Assembly (NCBI GenBank): GCA_910584215.1
Contig: CAJTYI010000027.1
Coordinates: 1-34,414 of the forward strand
Origin: an uncultured Roseburia sp.
GTDB taxonomy: Bacteria; Bacillota; Clostridia; Lachnospirales; Lachnospiraceae
Direction: 5' to 3'
DNA: 34,414 bases
Shown here piece by piece: positions 24,203 to 31,672 of the stretch. The translations under genes were made by a program, and so were the position numbers. The stretch's first letter is position 1, and the number at the start of each line of letters is the position of its first letter. Below the pieces are notes generated by a model. That model worked only from the letters and a program-made list of their open reading frames with translations. It searched no databases and was not told the DNA's origin.

Positions 24203-25126
24203 TCATTGCCGCTTTTGGAAGTAATGCCTGCCCTTGGCCACGTCACATTGCAGCTGGGATTTTAACAGGGCGAGCGAATCAAACTTTTGTTCGTCGCGCA
24301 CGCGCTCTAAAAACTCCACTGTGATCACGCTGCCGTAGAGGTCTCCGTCAAAATCAAACAGATGTGTTTCCACGCCAAGCGGATTCTGCCCCTCGATCGT
24401 TGGTTTATACCCCACATTGGTGATTCCCCCATAGCTTTGTCCACCGATTAAGGTGCGCGTCACATAGACCCCGTTTTTCGGCAGCAGCTTGTCTTGGGAC
24501 GGAAGCTGGTTTGCCGTGGGGATTCCCATTGTCCGCCCAAAATGATTTCCCGCACACACACTGCCCGTCACAAAATAGTGATAGCCGAGCATGTGATTGG
24601 CCTTTTTAATATTGCCCTGTTCAATCTGCTCGCGAATATACGTGCTGCTGATATCCCGCGCGTCCTCTTTTATTTTCTTCTCGATCACGACCTGATAGCC
24701 AAATCTTTGCGCACAAGCCTGTAACGTGCGGTAGTCACCGCTGCGCTTGTGCCCGAAGTGAAAGTCTTCGCCGGCCGCAATATAGCCGACATGGAGCTGC
24801 CGCACAATCTTTTCAATAAATGCCTCCGGCTCCATGCACATAATCGTTGGCGTAAATGGACACTCCACCACATAATCCACGCCGGCTCTCTCAAAAAGAT
24901 GCCGTTTTTCCTCATTCGTCGTCAGCACTTTCGCTTCCACACGGGAAACGCCTTTTTGCGGCGGGATGTCAAACGTGAAGATCACCGTCTGATATCCCTG
25001 CCTTTTCTGTTCCCGCAGACGCTTCATCAAAAGCTCATGCCCCCGATGAAATCCGTCAAACTTACCCAGCGAAATCGCCGTTTTTTCTTCTATGTAGAAG
25101 TCCGTTGTATTTTTAATATATTTCAT
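24203..25126 (-). CDS. ribF: bifunctional riboflavin kinase / FAD synthetase
   Basis: RibF phosphorylates riboflavin to FMN and adenylylates FMN to FAD. The N-terminal nucleotidyltransferase domain has the motif GKFDGFHRGH (residues 21-30) and a later STYIREQI block (about 161-168). The C-terminal riboflavin kinase domain has GRTMGIPTAN (about 197-206) and the GVYVTR strand after it. Length (307) is normal. It is the last gene of the rimP operon and lies 8 nt after truB. I see no strong ribosome binding site before the ATG and no clear terminator after the stop. Confidence 0.95.
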   Translation of the reverse strand: MKYIKNTTDFYIEEKTAISLGKFDGFHRGHELLMKRLREQKRQGYQTVIFTFDIPPQKGVSRVEAKVLTTNEEKRHLFERAGVDYVVECPFTPTIMCMEPEAFIEKIVRQLHVGYIAAGEDFHFGHKRSGDYRTLQACAQRFGYQVVIEKKIKEDARDISSTYIREQIEQGNIKKANHMLGYHYFVTGSVCAGNHFGRTMGIPTANQLPSQDKLLPKNGVYVTRTLIGGQSYGGITNVGYKPTIEGQNPLGVETHLFDFDGDLYGSVITVEFLERVRDEQKFDSLALLKSQLQCDVAKGRHYFQKRQ

Positions 25127-25134
25127 AGTCTGTT

Positions 25135-26061
25135 TTATAAAAATAATTTTACCGGTTTGTAATTATTATGATCACTTTGATACCCATAAATACCGATAAA
25201 ATTGTCCGCCGCATCGTAGACGCGGACACAGTCATCCTCCCAGCTTGCGCGGTAATCCTTAAAATGTTCTCTCTGCAATCGGTTGCCATTGTACAAAAGC
25301 TTACCGAACGGTTCTGCCACCACCGCTTTTTCGTAGAGAGAAAATAATTCCTCGACCGGCACGACCGCTTCCTCCCAGATGCCCTGTCGCACCATCTCCT
25401 CCACCTGGGATAATTTTAACGCCTTTTCGGCAGAAAATTCCCCAAAACACTCACCTTCTGCCGAAAAAGATACCACGCGCGTGCGAACCAAAGATTCCAT
25501 ACAACCGCCGCACCCTAAGACCTCGCCGATATCATGGCAAAGCGTGCGGATATACGTCCCCTTAGAGCATAACACCCGCAGGGTTACCCGCGGCAGCTCC
25601 ATTTCTAAGATTTCGATCTGATAGATCGTTACCGGGCGCGGCGATCGCTCCACCGTGATACCCTCACGCGCCAGATCGCAAAGTTTTTTACCGTCTACTT
25701 TTAAGGCCGAATACATCGGCGGCGTCTGCATATAATTGCCGACAAAACGCCTAACTGCCTTGCGAACCTGTCCTTCGTCGGCGTCAACTGCCGTCTCCTT
25801 TAACACCGCCCCCGATACATCCTGCGTTTCGGTCACAAGGCCCAGCCGCAGCACGGCCACATATTCCTTGTCCTTATCCGTCAAAAGGCCACACACCTTC
25901 GTCGCTTTGCCGATGCACACCGGCAGCACGCCCTCCGCGTCGGGGTCGAGCGTACCGGTATGTCCAATCTTTCTGATCTTTAAGATTCCTCTTAATTTGG
26001 CAATGACATCAAACGATGTGTAACCTTTTTCTTTGTAAATATTTATGATTCCGTCTCGCAT
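25135..26061 (-). CDS. truB: tRNA pseudouridine(55) synthase TruB
   Basis: TruB makes pseudouridine 55 in the T-loop of tRNAs. The N-terminal block GIINIYKEKGYTSFDVI, the catalytic motif KIGHTGTLDPDAEGVLPVCIGKATK with Asp39, and RRFVGNYMQTPPMYSALKVDGKKL are diagnostic. At 308 residues it includes the C-terminal PUA-like region. Its start overlaps the end of nrnA by 19 nt, consistent with translational coupling. Confidence 0.96.
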   Translation of the reverse strand: MRDGIINIYKEKGYTSFDVIAKLRGILKIRKIGHTGTLDPDAEGVLPVCIGKATKVCGLLTDKDKEYVAVLRLGLVTETQDVSGAVLKETAVDADEGQVRKAVRRFVGNYMQTPPMYSALKVDGKKLCDLAREGITVERSPRPVTIYQIEILEMELPRVTLRVLCSKGTYIRTLCHDIGEVLGCGGCMESLVRTRVVSFSAEGECFGEFSAEKALKLSQVEEMVRQGIWEEAVVPVEELFSLYEKAVVAEPFGKLLYNGNRLQREHFKDYRASWEDDCVRVYDAADNFIGIYGYQSDHNNYKPVKLFL

Positions 26062-27005
26062 AGCGCCGCCCCGATCTCCGATACAATCTGTTCTACGATG
26101 GACTCTGCATCCCCGTTCATGGAAAAACCTGCCGCTCTTTTATGTCCGCCGCCGCCGTGTCTCACCGCGATCTCGGCGAGATCCACATATTCGGCGGAAC
26201 GGCTGCTCACCTTGTAAACGCCATCTTCCGTCTCATACAAAAACAGAGCTACCTCCACTCCTTTGGTGATGCGCAGCTGGTTGACGATGCCGTCAAGATG
26301 TTTGGGCAAAACGTCATATTGTTTCATTTCCGCCGCCGTGATGACGCTGGATATACATTTGCCGTCCAGATGAAGTCTGCTTTTTAACAGAGCCAGTCCC
26401 ATGATACGATTCTGGTTGTATGTCTTCGCATAAAACGTATCATCGATAATCTTGGTAAAATTGATGCCTTTTTCCATCAAAGCGGACGCCGCCTCCATCG
26501 TACTCTTTGATGTACAGGAGTATTGGAACACACCGGTATCATGTACAATTCCGGTATAAATGCACTCCGCGATCTCTTTTGTGATGCGCTCGAGCGGCAG
26601 CAATCCGTACACCAGTTCGGATGTGGAGCTGGCATCCGGGTCAATATGGTTGATATCGGCAAAACTTTGATTGCTGATATGATGATCGATACAGACCGTC
26701 TTTTTTGCCGTCTCAAAATACTTAGCCGCATCCCCAAGCCTGTCGGCATCGCCGCAGTCCTGGGCGATAAACAGATCAAATACCGCATCGCAGCCGCACT
26801 CGTGTTTGATCTCCCCGCTACGGCTCATAAACTTAAAGATATTTGGTATCGGTTCCAGATACAGCGCAACCGTAAGCTTCGGATAATAGGTTTTGATATA
26901 ATTATAAGTCGCCAGACAGGAACCCACACAGTCCCCGTCTGGTCTGATATGACCCGCTATGGCAACGGTTGATACACCCGATAGTACTTCATCTAATCCA
27001 GTCAC
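26043..27005 (-). CDS. nrnA: DHH/DHHA1 oligoribonuclease and pAp phosphatase NrnA
   Basis: NrnA degrades short oligoribonucleotides and dephosphorylates pAp. Metal-binding motifs are in order: AGHIRPDGDCVGS (residues 17-29), AQDCGDADR (about 81-89), the signature CIDHHIS (D107-H108-H109) and HDTGVFQYSCTS; the C-terminal DHHA1 domain carries GGGGHKRAAGFSM (about 284-296). The start is GTG at 27005, seven bases after GGGAGG. Its place between rbfA and truB is the usual Firmicutes order. Confidence 0.94.
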   Translation of the reverse strand: MTGLDEVLSGVSTVAIAGHIRPDGDCVGSCLATYNYIKTYYPKLTVALYLEPIPNIFKFMSRSGEIKHECGCDAVFDLFIAQDCGDADRLGDAAKYFETAKKTVCIDHHISNQSFADINHIDPDASSTSELVYGLLPLERITKEIAECIYTGIVHDTGVFQYSCTSKSTMEAASALMEKGINFTKIIDDTFYAKTYNQNRIMGLALLKSRLHLDGKCISSVITAAEMKQYDVLPKHLDGIVNQLRITKGVEVALFLYETEDGVYKVSSRSAEYVDLAEIAVRHGGGGHKRAAGFSMNGDAESIVEQIVSEIGAALCETES

Positions 27006-27068
27006 GGCTTCCTCCCATTTATATCTCGTTTACACTGACACTTCCGCGTTCCCGCGTCACACATCCTC

Positions 27069-27431
27069 CTAATCAGCAGCAGGTTTGGTCACCTCATCGA
27101 TCATCTTTGACATGCGCACACCGTACTCGATGGACTGATCAATGATAAATGTGATCTCCGGCGTGTTGCGCAGATTGATACTGCGCGCCAGCTCCCGGCG
27201 TATATATCCCTCCGCGCTTTTTAAGCCGGCGAGCGTGGACTGCTGCGCCTCCTCATCGCCTAAAACGCTGATATAGGCTTTGCAGGTCTTTAAATCGGGC
27301 GCCACCTCCACGGATACCACGCTTGTCATGGGAGCAATCCGCGGATCTTTGATCTCTCCGCGGATAATATTGGACAGCTCCCGCAGCACTTCCCCGTTAA
27401 TTCGGGTATTCTTAATACTGTTTTTCCTCAT
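27069..27431 (-). CDS. rbfA: 30S ribosome-binding factor RbfA
   Basis: RbfA is a KH-fold protein that helps mature the 5' end of 16S rRNA in the 30S subunit, notably in the cold. The 120-residue product contains RINGEVLRELSNIIRGEIKDPRI, SVVSVEVAPDLKTCKAYISVLG and TPEITFIIDQSIEYGVRM, all characteristic. AAGGGAGAG lies upstream of the ATG. It is separated from infB by 344 nt of repeats, where most relatives have a short gap. Confidence 0.95.
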   Translation of the reverse strand: MRKNSIKNTRINGEVLRELSNIIRGEIKDPRIAPMTSVVSVEVAPDLKTCKAYISVLGDEEAQQSTLAGLKSAEGYIRRELARSINLRNTPEITFIIDQSIEYGVRMSKMIDEVTKPAAD

Positions 27432-27480
27432 ATCCTTACTCTCCCTTAATCTGCACTCGTTGTTCTTATTGTATTTCCAC

Positions 27481-27768
27481 GTTACTTCTCTTTCGTTCGT
27501 CGCTCGATCGTTTGGCTCTTCCCCTTCGTTCGATGCTCGATCGTTTGGCTCTTCCCCTTCGTTCGTCGCTCGAAAGAATGGCTTTTGCCTTTCTTTCCCG
27601 CGATAGAATCTTTCTCTCTATCTTCTCTTTCGGTCCTCGTTACTTTCCTTTCGTTCGATGCTCGATCGTTTGGCTCTTCCCTTTCGTTCGTCGCTCGATC
27701 GTTTAGCTCTTCCCTTTCGTTCGACGCTCGAAAGAATGGCTTTTGCCATTCTTTCCCGCGATTAGAGC
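27481..27768. repeat. nested tandem repeat array between infB and rbfA
   Basis: A block of about 130 bp (27481-27610) is repeated as a direct copy at 27639-27768, with a fixed offset of 158 bp. Inside each block are two full 33-bp units starting with GCTCGATCGTTT (27502, 27535; 27660, 27693), each followed by a variant unit starting GCTCGAAAGAATGGC (27568; 27726). That variant forms a hairpin, perfect in the second block: AAAGAATGGC, loop TTTT, GCCATTCTTT. The 33-bp period keeps several frames open on both strands, but no frame has a start with a ribosome binding site, so it looks non-coding. Confidence 0.9.
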
Positions 27769-27784
27769 TATGCTCTTATCGCGG
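27756..27784 (-). other. hairpin spanning the infB stop codon
   Basis: CCGCGAT and AGAGC pair with GCTCT and ATCGCGG around a 3-nt loop (27756-27784), with one T-T mismatch. The infB TAA stop (27776-27778) is inside the 3' part of the stem as read on the plus strand. It has no T-run on the minus strand and is better seen as an mRNA stability or processing structure. Confidence 0.55.
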
Positions 27785-30700
27785 TACTTCCACCATAATA
27801 TACGCTTCCACAATATCAAGTTCCGCAATATCATTATAGCCCTCGAACACAAGTCCGCACTCGTAACCGGCTTTGACTTCCTTGACATCGTCCTTGAAAC
27901 GTTTCAGCGATGCCAGCGCTCCCTCAAAGATCTGTGTTCCCTCTCTGGAAATGCGCACCTTGCAGTCTCGCTGGAACGAACCGTCAAGAATGTAAGAACC
28001 GGCGATATTGCCGACACCGGAAGCCTTAAAGATCTGGCGCACTTCCGCATGACCGATCACTTTTTCCTCAAAGATCGGATCTAACATACCCTTCATGGCC
28101 GCTTCCACGTCCTCGATGGCATTGTAAATCACCTTGTAAAGCCGGATATCCACGTTCTCCTTGTCTGCCGTGATCTTCGCAGTCGGGTCTGGTCTGACAT
28201 TGAAGCCAATGATAATCGCATTGGAAGCCGCCGCAAGGCTGACATCCGACTCGTTGATGGCGCCCACTCCGCCGTGAATCACTTTCACGACCACTTCCTC
28301 GTTCGACAGCTTCACAAGGCTCTGGCGCACTGCCTCCACAGACCCCTGTACATCTGCCTTTACGATGATATCCAGTTCTTTTACATTGCCGGACTGAATC
28401 TGTGAAAACAGATCGTCGAGAGACATTTTGGCCTTGGTGTCCTCGATCAGACGGTTCTTGCTCTCGGAAATATAGGTCTCCGCAAAAGAGCGCGCTTCTT
28501 TCTCCGTCGGTGTGGAGACAAATGTCTCACCCGCCTCCGGCACCGCCGATAAGCCCAGGATTTCTACTGGTGTGGACGGTCCGGCCTCCTTGACACGTCT
28601 GCCCTGGTCATCGATCATCGCGCGCACTTTACCATAACAGCTGCCGCAGGCTATCGGCTGACCTACTTTTAAAGTACCCTTTTGTACCAGAACGGTAGCA
28701 ACCGCGCCGCGCCCCTTATCCAGCTGCGCCTCGATGACAAGTCCTCTGGCAGTACGGTTTGGATTTGCCTTTAACTCCAACACTTCTGCTGTCAAAAGAA
28801 TCATTTCCAACAAATTGTCAATACCTTCTTTTGTGTGCGCAGAGACCGGGCAGAAAACGGTACTGCCGCCCCAGTCTTCCGGAATCAGCTCATACTCAGA
28901 CAATTCCTGTTTTACACGCTCAATGTTGGCGCTCGGTTTATCAATCTTATTGATGGCAACGATAATCTCTACGCCTGCCGCCTTGGCATGGTTGATCGCC
29001 TCGATCGTCTGCGGCATCACGCCGTCATCCGCCGCCACCACAAGAATAGCGATATCGGTCGAATTGGCGCCGCGCATACGCATGGCGGTAAACGCCTCAT
29101 GTCCCGGCGTATCCAGGAAAGTGATATTTTGATCATTGATCGAAACGACGGACGCCCCGATATGCTGCGTGATACCTCCCGCCTCTTTATCGGTAACACG
29201 GGTAGAGCGAATCGCATCCAATAAGGAGGTCTTGCCGTGGTCTACATGCCCCATAACGCAGACAACAGGCGGACGCGCCGTCAATGTCTCTGCTGCATCC
29301 TCTTCCTCTTTCAACAGTTCTGCGATCACGTCAATCTTCTCCTCCGGCTCACAGATACAGTTAAACTCCAGTGCAATTTCCTCGGCGGTCTCATAATCGA
29401 CTTCCTGATTGACCGTCACCATCGTGCCCTTTAAGAAAAGCTTCTTTACGATAATCGCCGGCTGCACTTTCATCTTATCCGCAAGCTCTTTGATCGTAAG
29501 TTTTTCCGGGAGCACGAGTGTGCGGATGACATCCTCTTCCTGCTTTGGCTGAGGTTGATGCTGTGGTTTCTTTTTGCCGCCGTTCTTCTCGAGATTGATA
29601 AATCTCTCCTGCTTCTTTCCGCCCAGCGCATCAAAATCATTTCTCTGATAATTGTTTTTGCTTCTGTCTTTGTCGCGGTCTCTGGACTCTTTGCCCCGCA
29701 ATTCCTCCGAAGCCCCACCGGCAGACTCTTTGTTGAAGCGGTCGATCTCGCGGTCAAGCCTGCCCGCACCGCCGCCGTTGCCGCGGTATACATTACCCTT
29801 TGCACCGTTGCGGTCTCCGGGCTTGCCACCTGCAAACGGCTTTTGATTCTTTCCGTTAAAGCCTCCCTGGCCCGGTCTTGCCGGACGGTCGCCGCCTCCC
29901 GGACGACGATCACCATTGCCCGGTCTGCGGTCTCCCTGGCCCGGTCTTGCCGAACGATCTGCATTTCCCGGTCTGCGGTCGCCCCCATATGTGCGCTGCT
30001 CGCCGTTCCCGCTTTGACGGCGGTCTCCCTGGCCCGGTCTCGCCGAACGATCTGCATTTCCCGGTCTGCGGTCGCCCCCATATGTGCGCTGCTCACCGTT
30101 CCCGCTTTGACGGCGCTCGCCCTGTTTCGGGCGCTCTGCCCCCATCTGGTCATAGATGTTTTGATATACATGCGGTATCTTCTTTTCCGGCTCCACACTC
30201 GTCGCAGCAACATTCGCCGCCTCTTTTTTGGCCTCGGCACTGGCCAATTCTTTGCGCTTTGCCTCCTCCGCTCGCCTCGCCTGTGCCTGACGCTCCGCTG
30301 CCTCTGCCTGCGCCGCCGCCTCCGGATTGATCGCGCGCTCAAACGCTTTTTTCATGTCGATACTGCTCATAGGCTTTGCGGCCTGGCGCGCTCCGTTGCC
30401 GTTTTGACGGCGCTCGCCCTGGCCAGGCCTGCCGCCGTTTCCACGGGCTCCCATCGGTCTTCTGGCTCCCTGTTTACTATTCTGTGCGTTATAGACGACT
30501 GTTATACTGGACTTTTTCTTCGGACGCTCCTCATTCTTGCCGCTTGACGCTGGCCGGGCTTTCTCCGGCATCTCTTTCCTCGCTCTCTCCGATGTCTCCG
30601 CTTTTACTTCTGTCTTCGCTTTTTCTACTTCCGCTCTCACTTCCGTCTTCGCTTTCTCACCCTCCGCTTTCACTTCTGTCTTCGCATTCTCACTCTCCGC

Positions 30701-31012
30701 TTTCACCCCTGGCTTTGCCTGCTCCGGCGTCTGCGTCTTTACTTTTTCAGATTGCGGAACAGTTTTTGCTGTCTCATTCGCCCCGACAGCCCGGGATTGT
30801 GCATCTTCCTTTCTCTGTGCTGTTTCTTTCTCCTTTGCCTCCATCTTTCCTTCACCTTTGACAAGTTTTGTGCGCACAAGCGTTTGCGCATCATCATCAA
30901 TGTTACTGCTGTGTGATTTTACTACTATATTATTTGCTTTTAAAAACTCAATAATCGTCTTATTTTCTATTCCGACCTCTTTTGCAAGTTCATGAACTCT
31001 CATTTTCGCCAT
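27776..31012 (-). CDS. infB: translation initiation factor IF-2
   Basis: IF-2 is the GTPase that brings fMet-tRNA to the 30S subunit and promotes subunit joining. An N-terminal IF2-N domain (MRVHELAKEVGIENKTIIEFL) is followed by about 500 residues of charged, repeat-rich linker, then a second IF2-N domain (LTIKELADKMKVQPAIIVKKLF). The G domain begins near residue 586 with GHVDHGKTSLL, then DTPGHEAFTAMR and NKID, followed by domains II-IV. The linker holds KAKTEV repeats and a 93-bp duplication. At 1078 residues it is long for the family (Bacillus about 716), all of it in the linker. GGAGGAG nine bases before the ATG at 31012 favours this start over an ATG at 31030. Confidence 0.97.
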   Translation of the reverse strand: MAKMRVHELAKEVGIENKTIIEFLKANNIVVKSHSSNIDDDAQTLVRTKLVKGEGKMEAKEKETAQRKEDAQSRAVGANETAKTVPQSEKVKTQTPEQAKPGVKAESENAKTEVKAEGEKAKTEVRAEVEKAKTEVKAETSERARKEMPEKARPASSGKNEERPKKKSSITVVYNAQNSKQGARRPMGARGNGGRPGQGERRQNGNGARQAAKPMSSIDMKKAFERAINPEAAAQAEAAERQAQARRAEEAKRKELASAEAKKEAANVAATSVEPEKKIPHVYQNIYDQMGAERPKQGERRQSGNGEQRTYGGDRRPGNADRSARPGQGDRRQSGNGEQRTYGGDRRPGNADRSARPGQGDRRPGNGDRRPGGGDRPARPGQGGFNGKNQKPFAGGKPGDRNGAKGNVYRGNGGGAGRLDREIDRFNKESAGGASEELRGKESRDRDKDRSKNNYQRNDFDALGGKKQERFINLEKNGGKKKPQHQPQPKQEEDVIRTLVLPEKLTIKELADKMKVQPAIIVKKLFLKGTMVTVNQEVDYETAEEIALEFNCICEPEEKIDVIAELLKEEEDAAETLTARPPVVCVMGHVDHGKTSLLDAIRSTRVTDKEAGGITQHIGASVVSINDQNITFLDTPGHEAFTAMRMRGANSTDIAILVVAADDGVMPQTIEAINHAKAAGVEIIVAINKIDKPSANIERVKQELSEYELIPEDWGGSTVFCPVSAHTKEGIDNLLEMILLTAEVLELKANPNRTARGLVIEAQLDKGRGAVATVLVQKGTLKVGQPIACGSCYGKVRAMIDDQGRRVKEAGPSTPVEILGLSAVPEAGETFVSTPTEKEARSFAETYISESKNRLIEDTKAKMSLDDLFSQIQSGNVKELDIIVKADVQGSVEAVRQSLVKLSNEEVVVKVIHGGVGAINESDVSLAAASNAIIIGFNVRPDPTAKITADKENVDIRLYKVIYNAIEDVEAAMKGMLDPIFEEKVIGHAEVRQIFKASGVGNIAGSYILDGSFQRDCKVRISREGTQIFEGALASLKRFKDDVKEVKAGYECGLVFEGYNDIAELDIVEAYIMVEVPR
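29936..30128 (-). repeat. 93-bp tandem duplication in the IF-2 linker
   Basis: The same 93-bp sequence occurs twice in tandem, shown for example by GATCTGCATTTC at 29956 and 30049, with very few differences. It encodes a 31-residue unit rich in Arg, Gly, Gln and Asn (RRQSGNGEQRTYGGDRRP within it). Shorter RRPGNGD-type remnants follow. The encoded linker is basic and probably disordered. Confidence 0.9.
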
Positions 31013-31029
31013 AAATCTATACTCCTCCA

Positions 31030-31395
31030 TTATTCAGTTGTTACGACCTGTTTTAACTTCTCCTCCAGCGCATGGGCAAGACCCTCATTCGTCACTGCCA
31101 ACGATGCCCGAAACTCCTTTCCGATGAAATGACCCAATGTTTCTTTATCCGCATAAAGATACATCGGCACTCCATGAAAGGCTGTCATATTGCGAAACAT
31201 CTTCTGCGTGTTAGCCGACGCGTCGGATGCCACGATGACAAGATATGCTTTTTTCTCCTTCACCGCCTTTTCTGTGGAAAACTCTCCGCTCACCACACTG
31301 CCCGCTTTCATGGCAAGCCCCAGCAGAGATAAGATTCTGTCCGATATTCTTTTCTCTGTCGATACCTGATCGTTTACGATCTTATCTGGTTTCAA
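31030..31395 (-). CDS. ylxQ: L7Ae/L30e-family RNA-binding protein (YlxQ)
   Basis: A 121-residue protein of the L7Ae/L30e/S12e/Gadd45 family that probably binds kink-turn-type RNA. The segment ILSLLGLAMKAGSVVSGEFSTEKAVKEKKAYLVIVASDASANT is typical, and it fills the usual slot between ylxR and infB. The apparent start is TTG at 31395, closely after GGAGG and inside the end of ylxR (14-nt overlap), which suggests translational coupling. There is no other good start. The precise role is not established; a ribosome-associated function is inferred from the family and the operon. Confidence 0.87.
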   Translation of the reverse strand: MKPDKIVNDQVSTEKRISDRILSLLGLAMKAGSVVSGEFSTEKAVKEKKAYLVIVASDASANTQKMFRNMTAFHGVPMYLYADKETLGHFIGKEFRASLAVTNEGLAHALEEKLKQVVTTE

Positions 31396-31672
31396 GTTCC
31401 TCCATCTCCTTTTTTAACAACTCATATACTTCCTTTGGAATTGGCATTTTAAATGATCGTTCGAGACCTTTATTTTTGATCGCTGTATCCAAACAGCCAC
31501 TGCTTCGACAGATATACGCGCCTCTGCCGTTTTTTCTCCCTGTCGTATCCAAAGTGATATTCGTCTTTGTCTCATCCTCCGACACGGTTTTAATCACCCG
31601 TATCATTTCTTTTTTGGCTTTCATTTCCCTGCATCCGACACACTGGCGCATGGGAATCTTTTTATTCGCCAT
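31382..31672 (-). CDS. ylxR: YlxR/RnpM family RNA-binding protein
   Basis: A 96-residue protein of the YlxR (DUF448) family. It contains the hallmark PMRQCVGCREMKAKKEMIRVI near the N-terminus and GRKNGRGAYICRSSGCLDTAIK in the middle. Homologues bind RNA, and in Bacillus the protein has been reported to modulate RNase P. It overlaps nusA by 11 nt at its start and ylxQ at its end, in the conserved nusA-ylxR-ylxQ-infB order. Confidence 0.93.
   Translation of the reverse strand: MANKKIPMRQCVGCREMKAKKEMIRVIKTVSEDETKTNITLDTTGRKNGRGAYICRSSGCLDTAIKNKGLERSFKMPIPKEVYELLKKEMEELETR

Noticed and set aside
27280..27839. Plus-strand frames through the infB-rbfA array, rich in Ser, Phe and Arg, considered as a repeat protein.
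   Set aside because: The 33-bp period automatically keeps several frames open on both strands, none has a ribosome binding site, and they overlap rbfA and infB.
29470..30547. Long alternative frames on both strands across the IF-2 linker (290 and 330 codons).
   Set aside because: They are shadows of the GC-rich repeat-laden infB linker, whose minus-strand frame is continuous with clear IF-2 domains on both sides.
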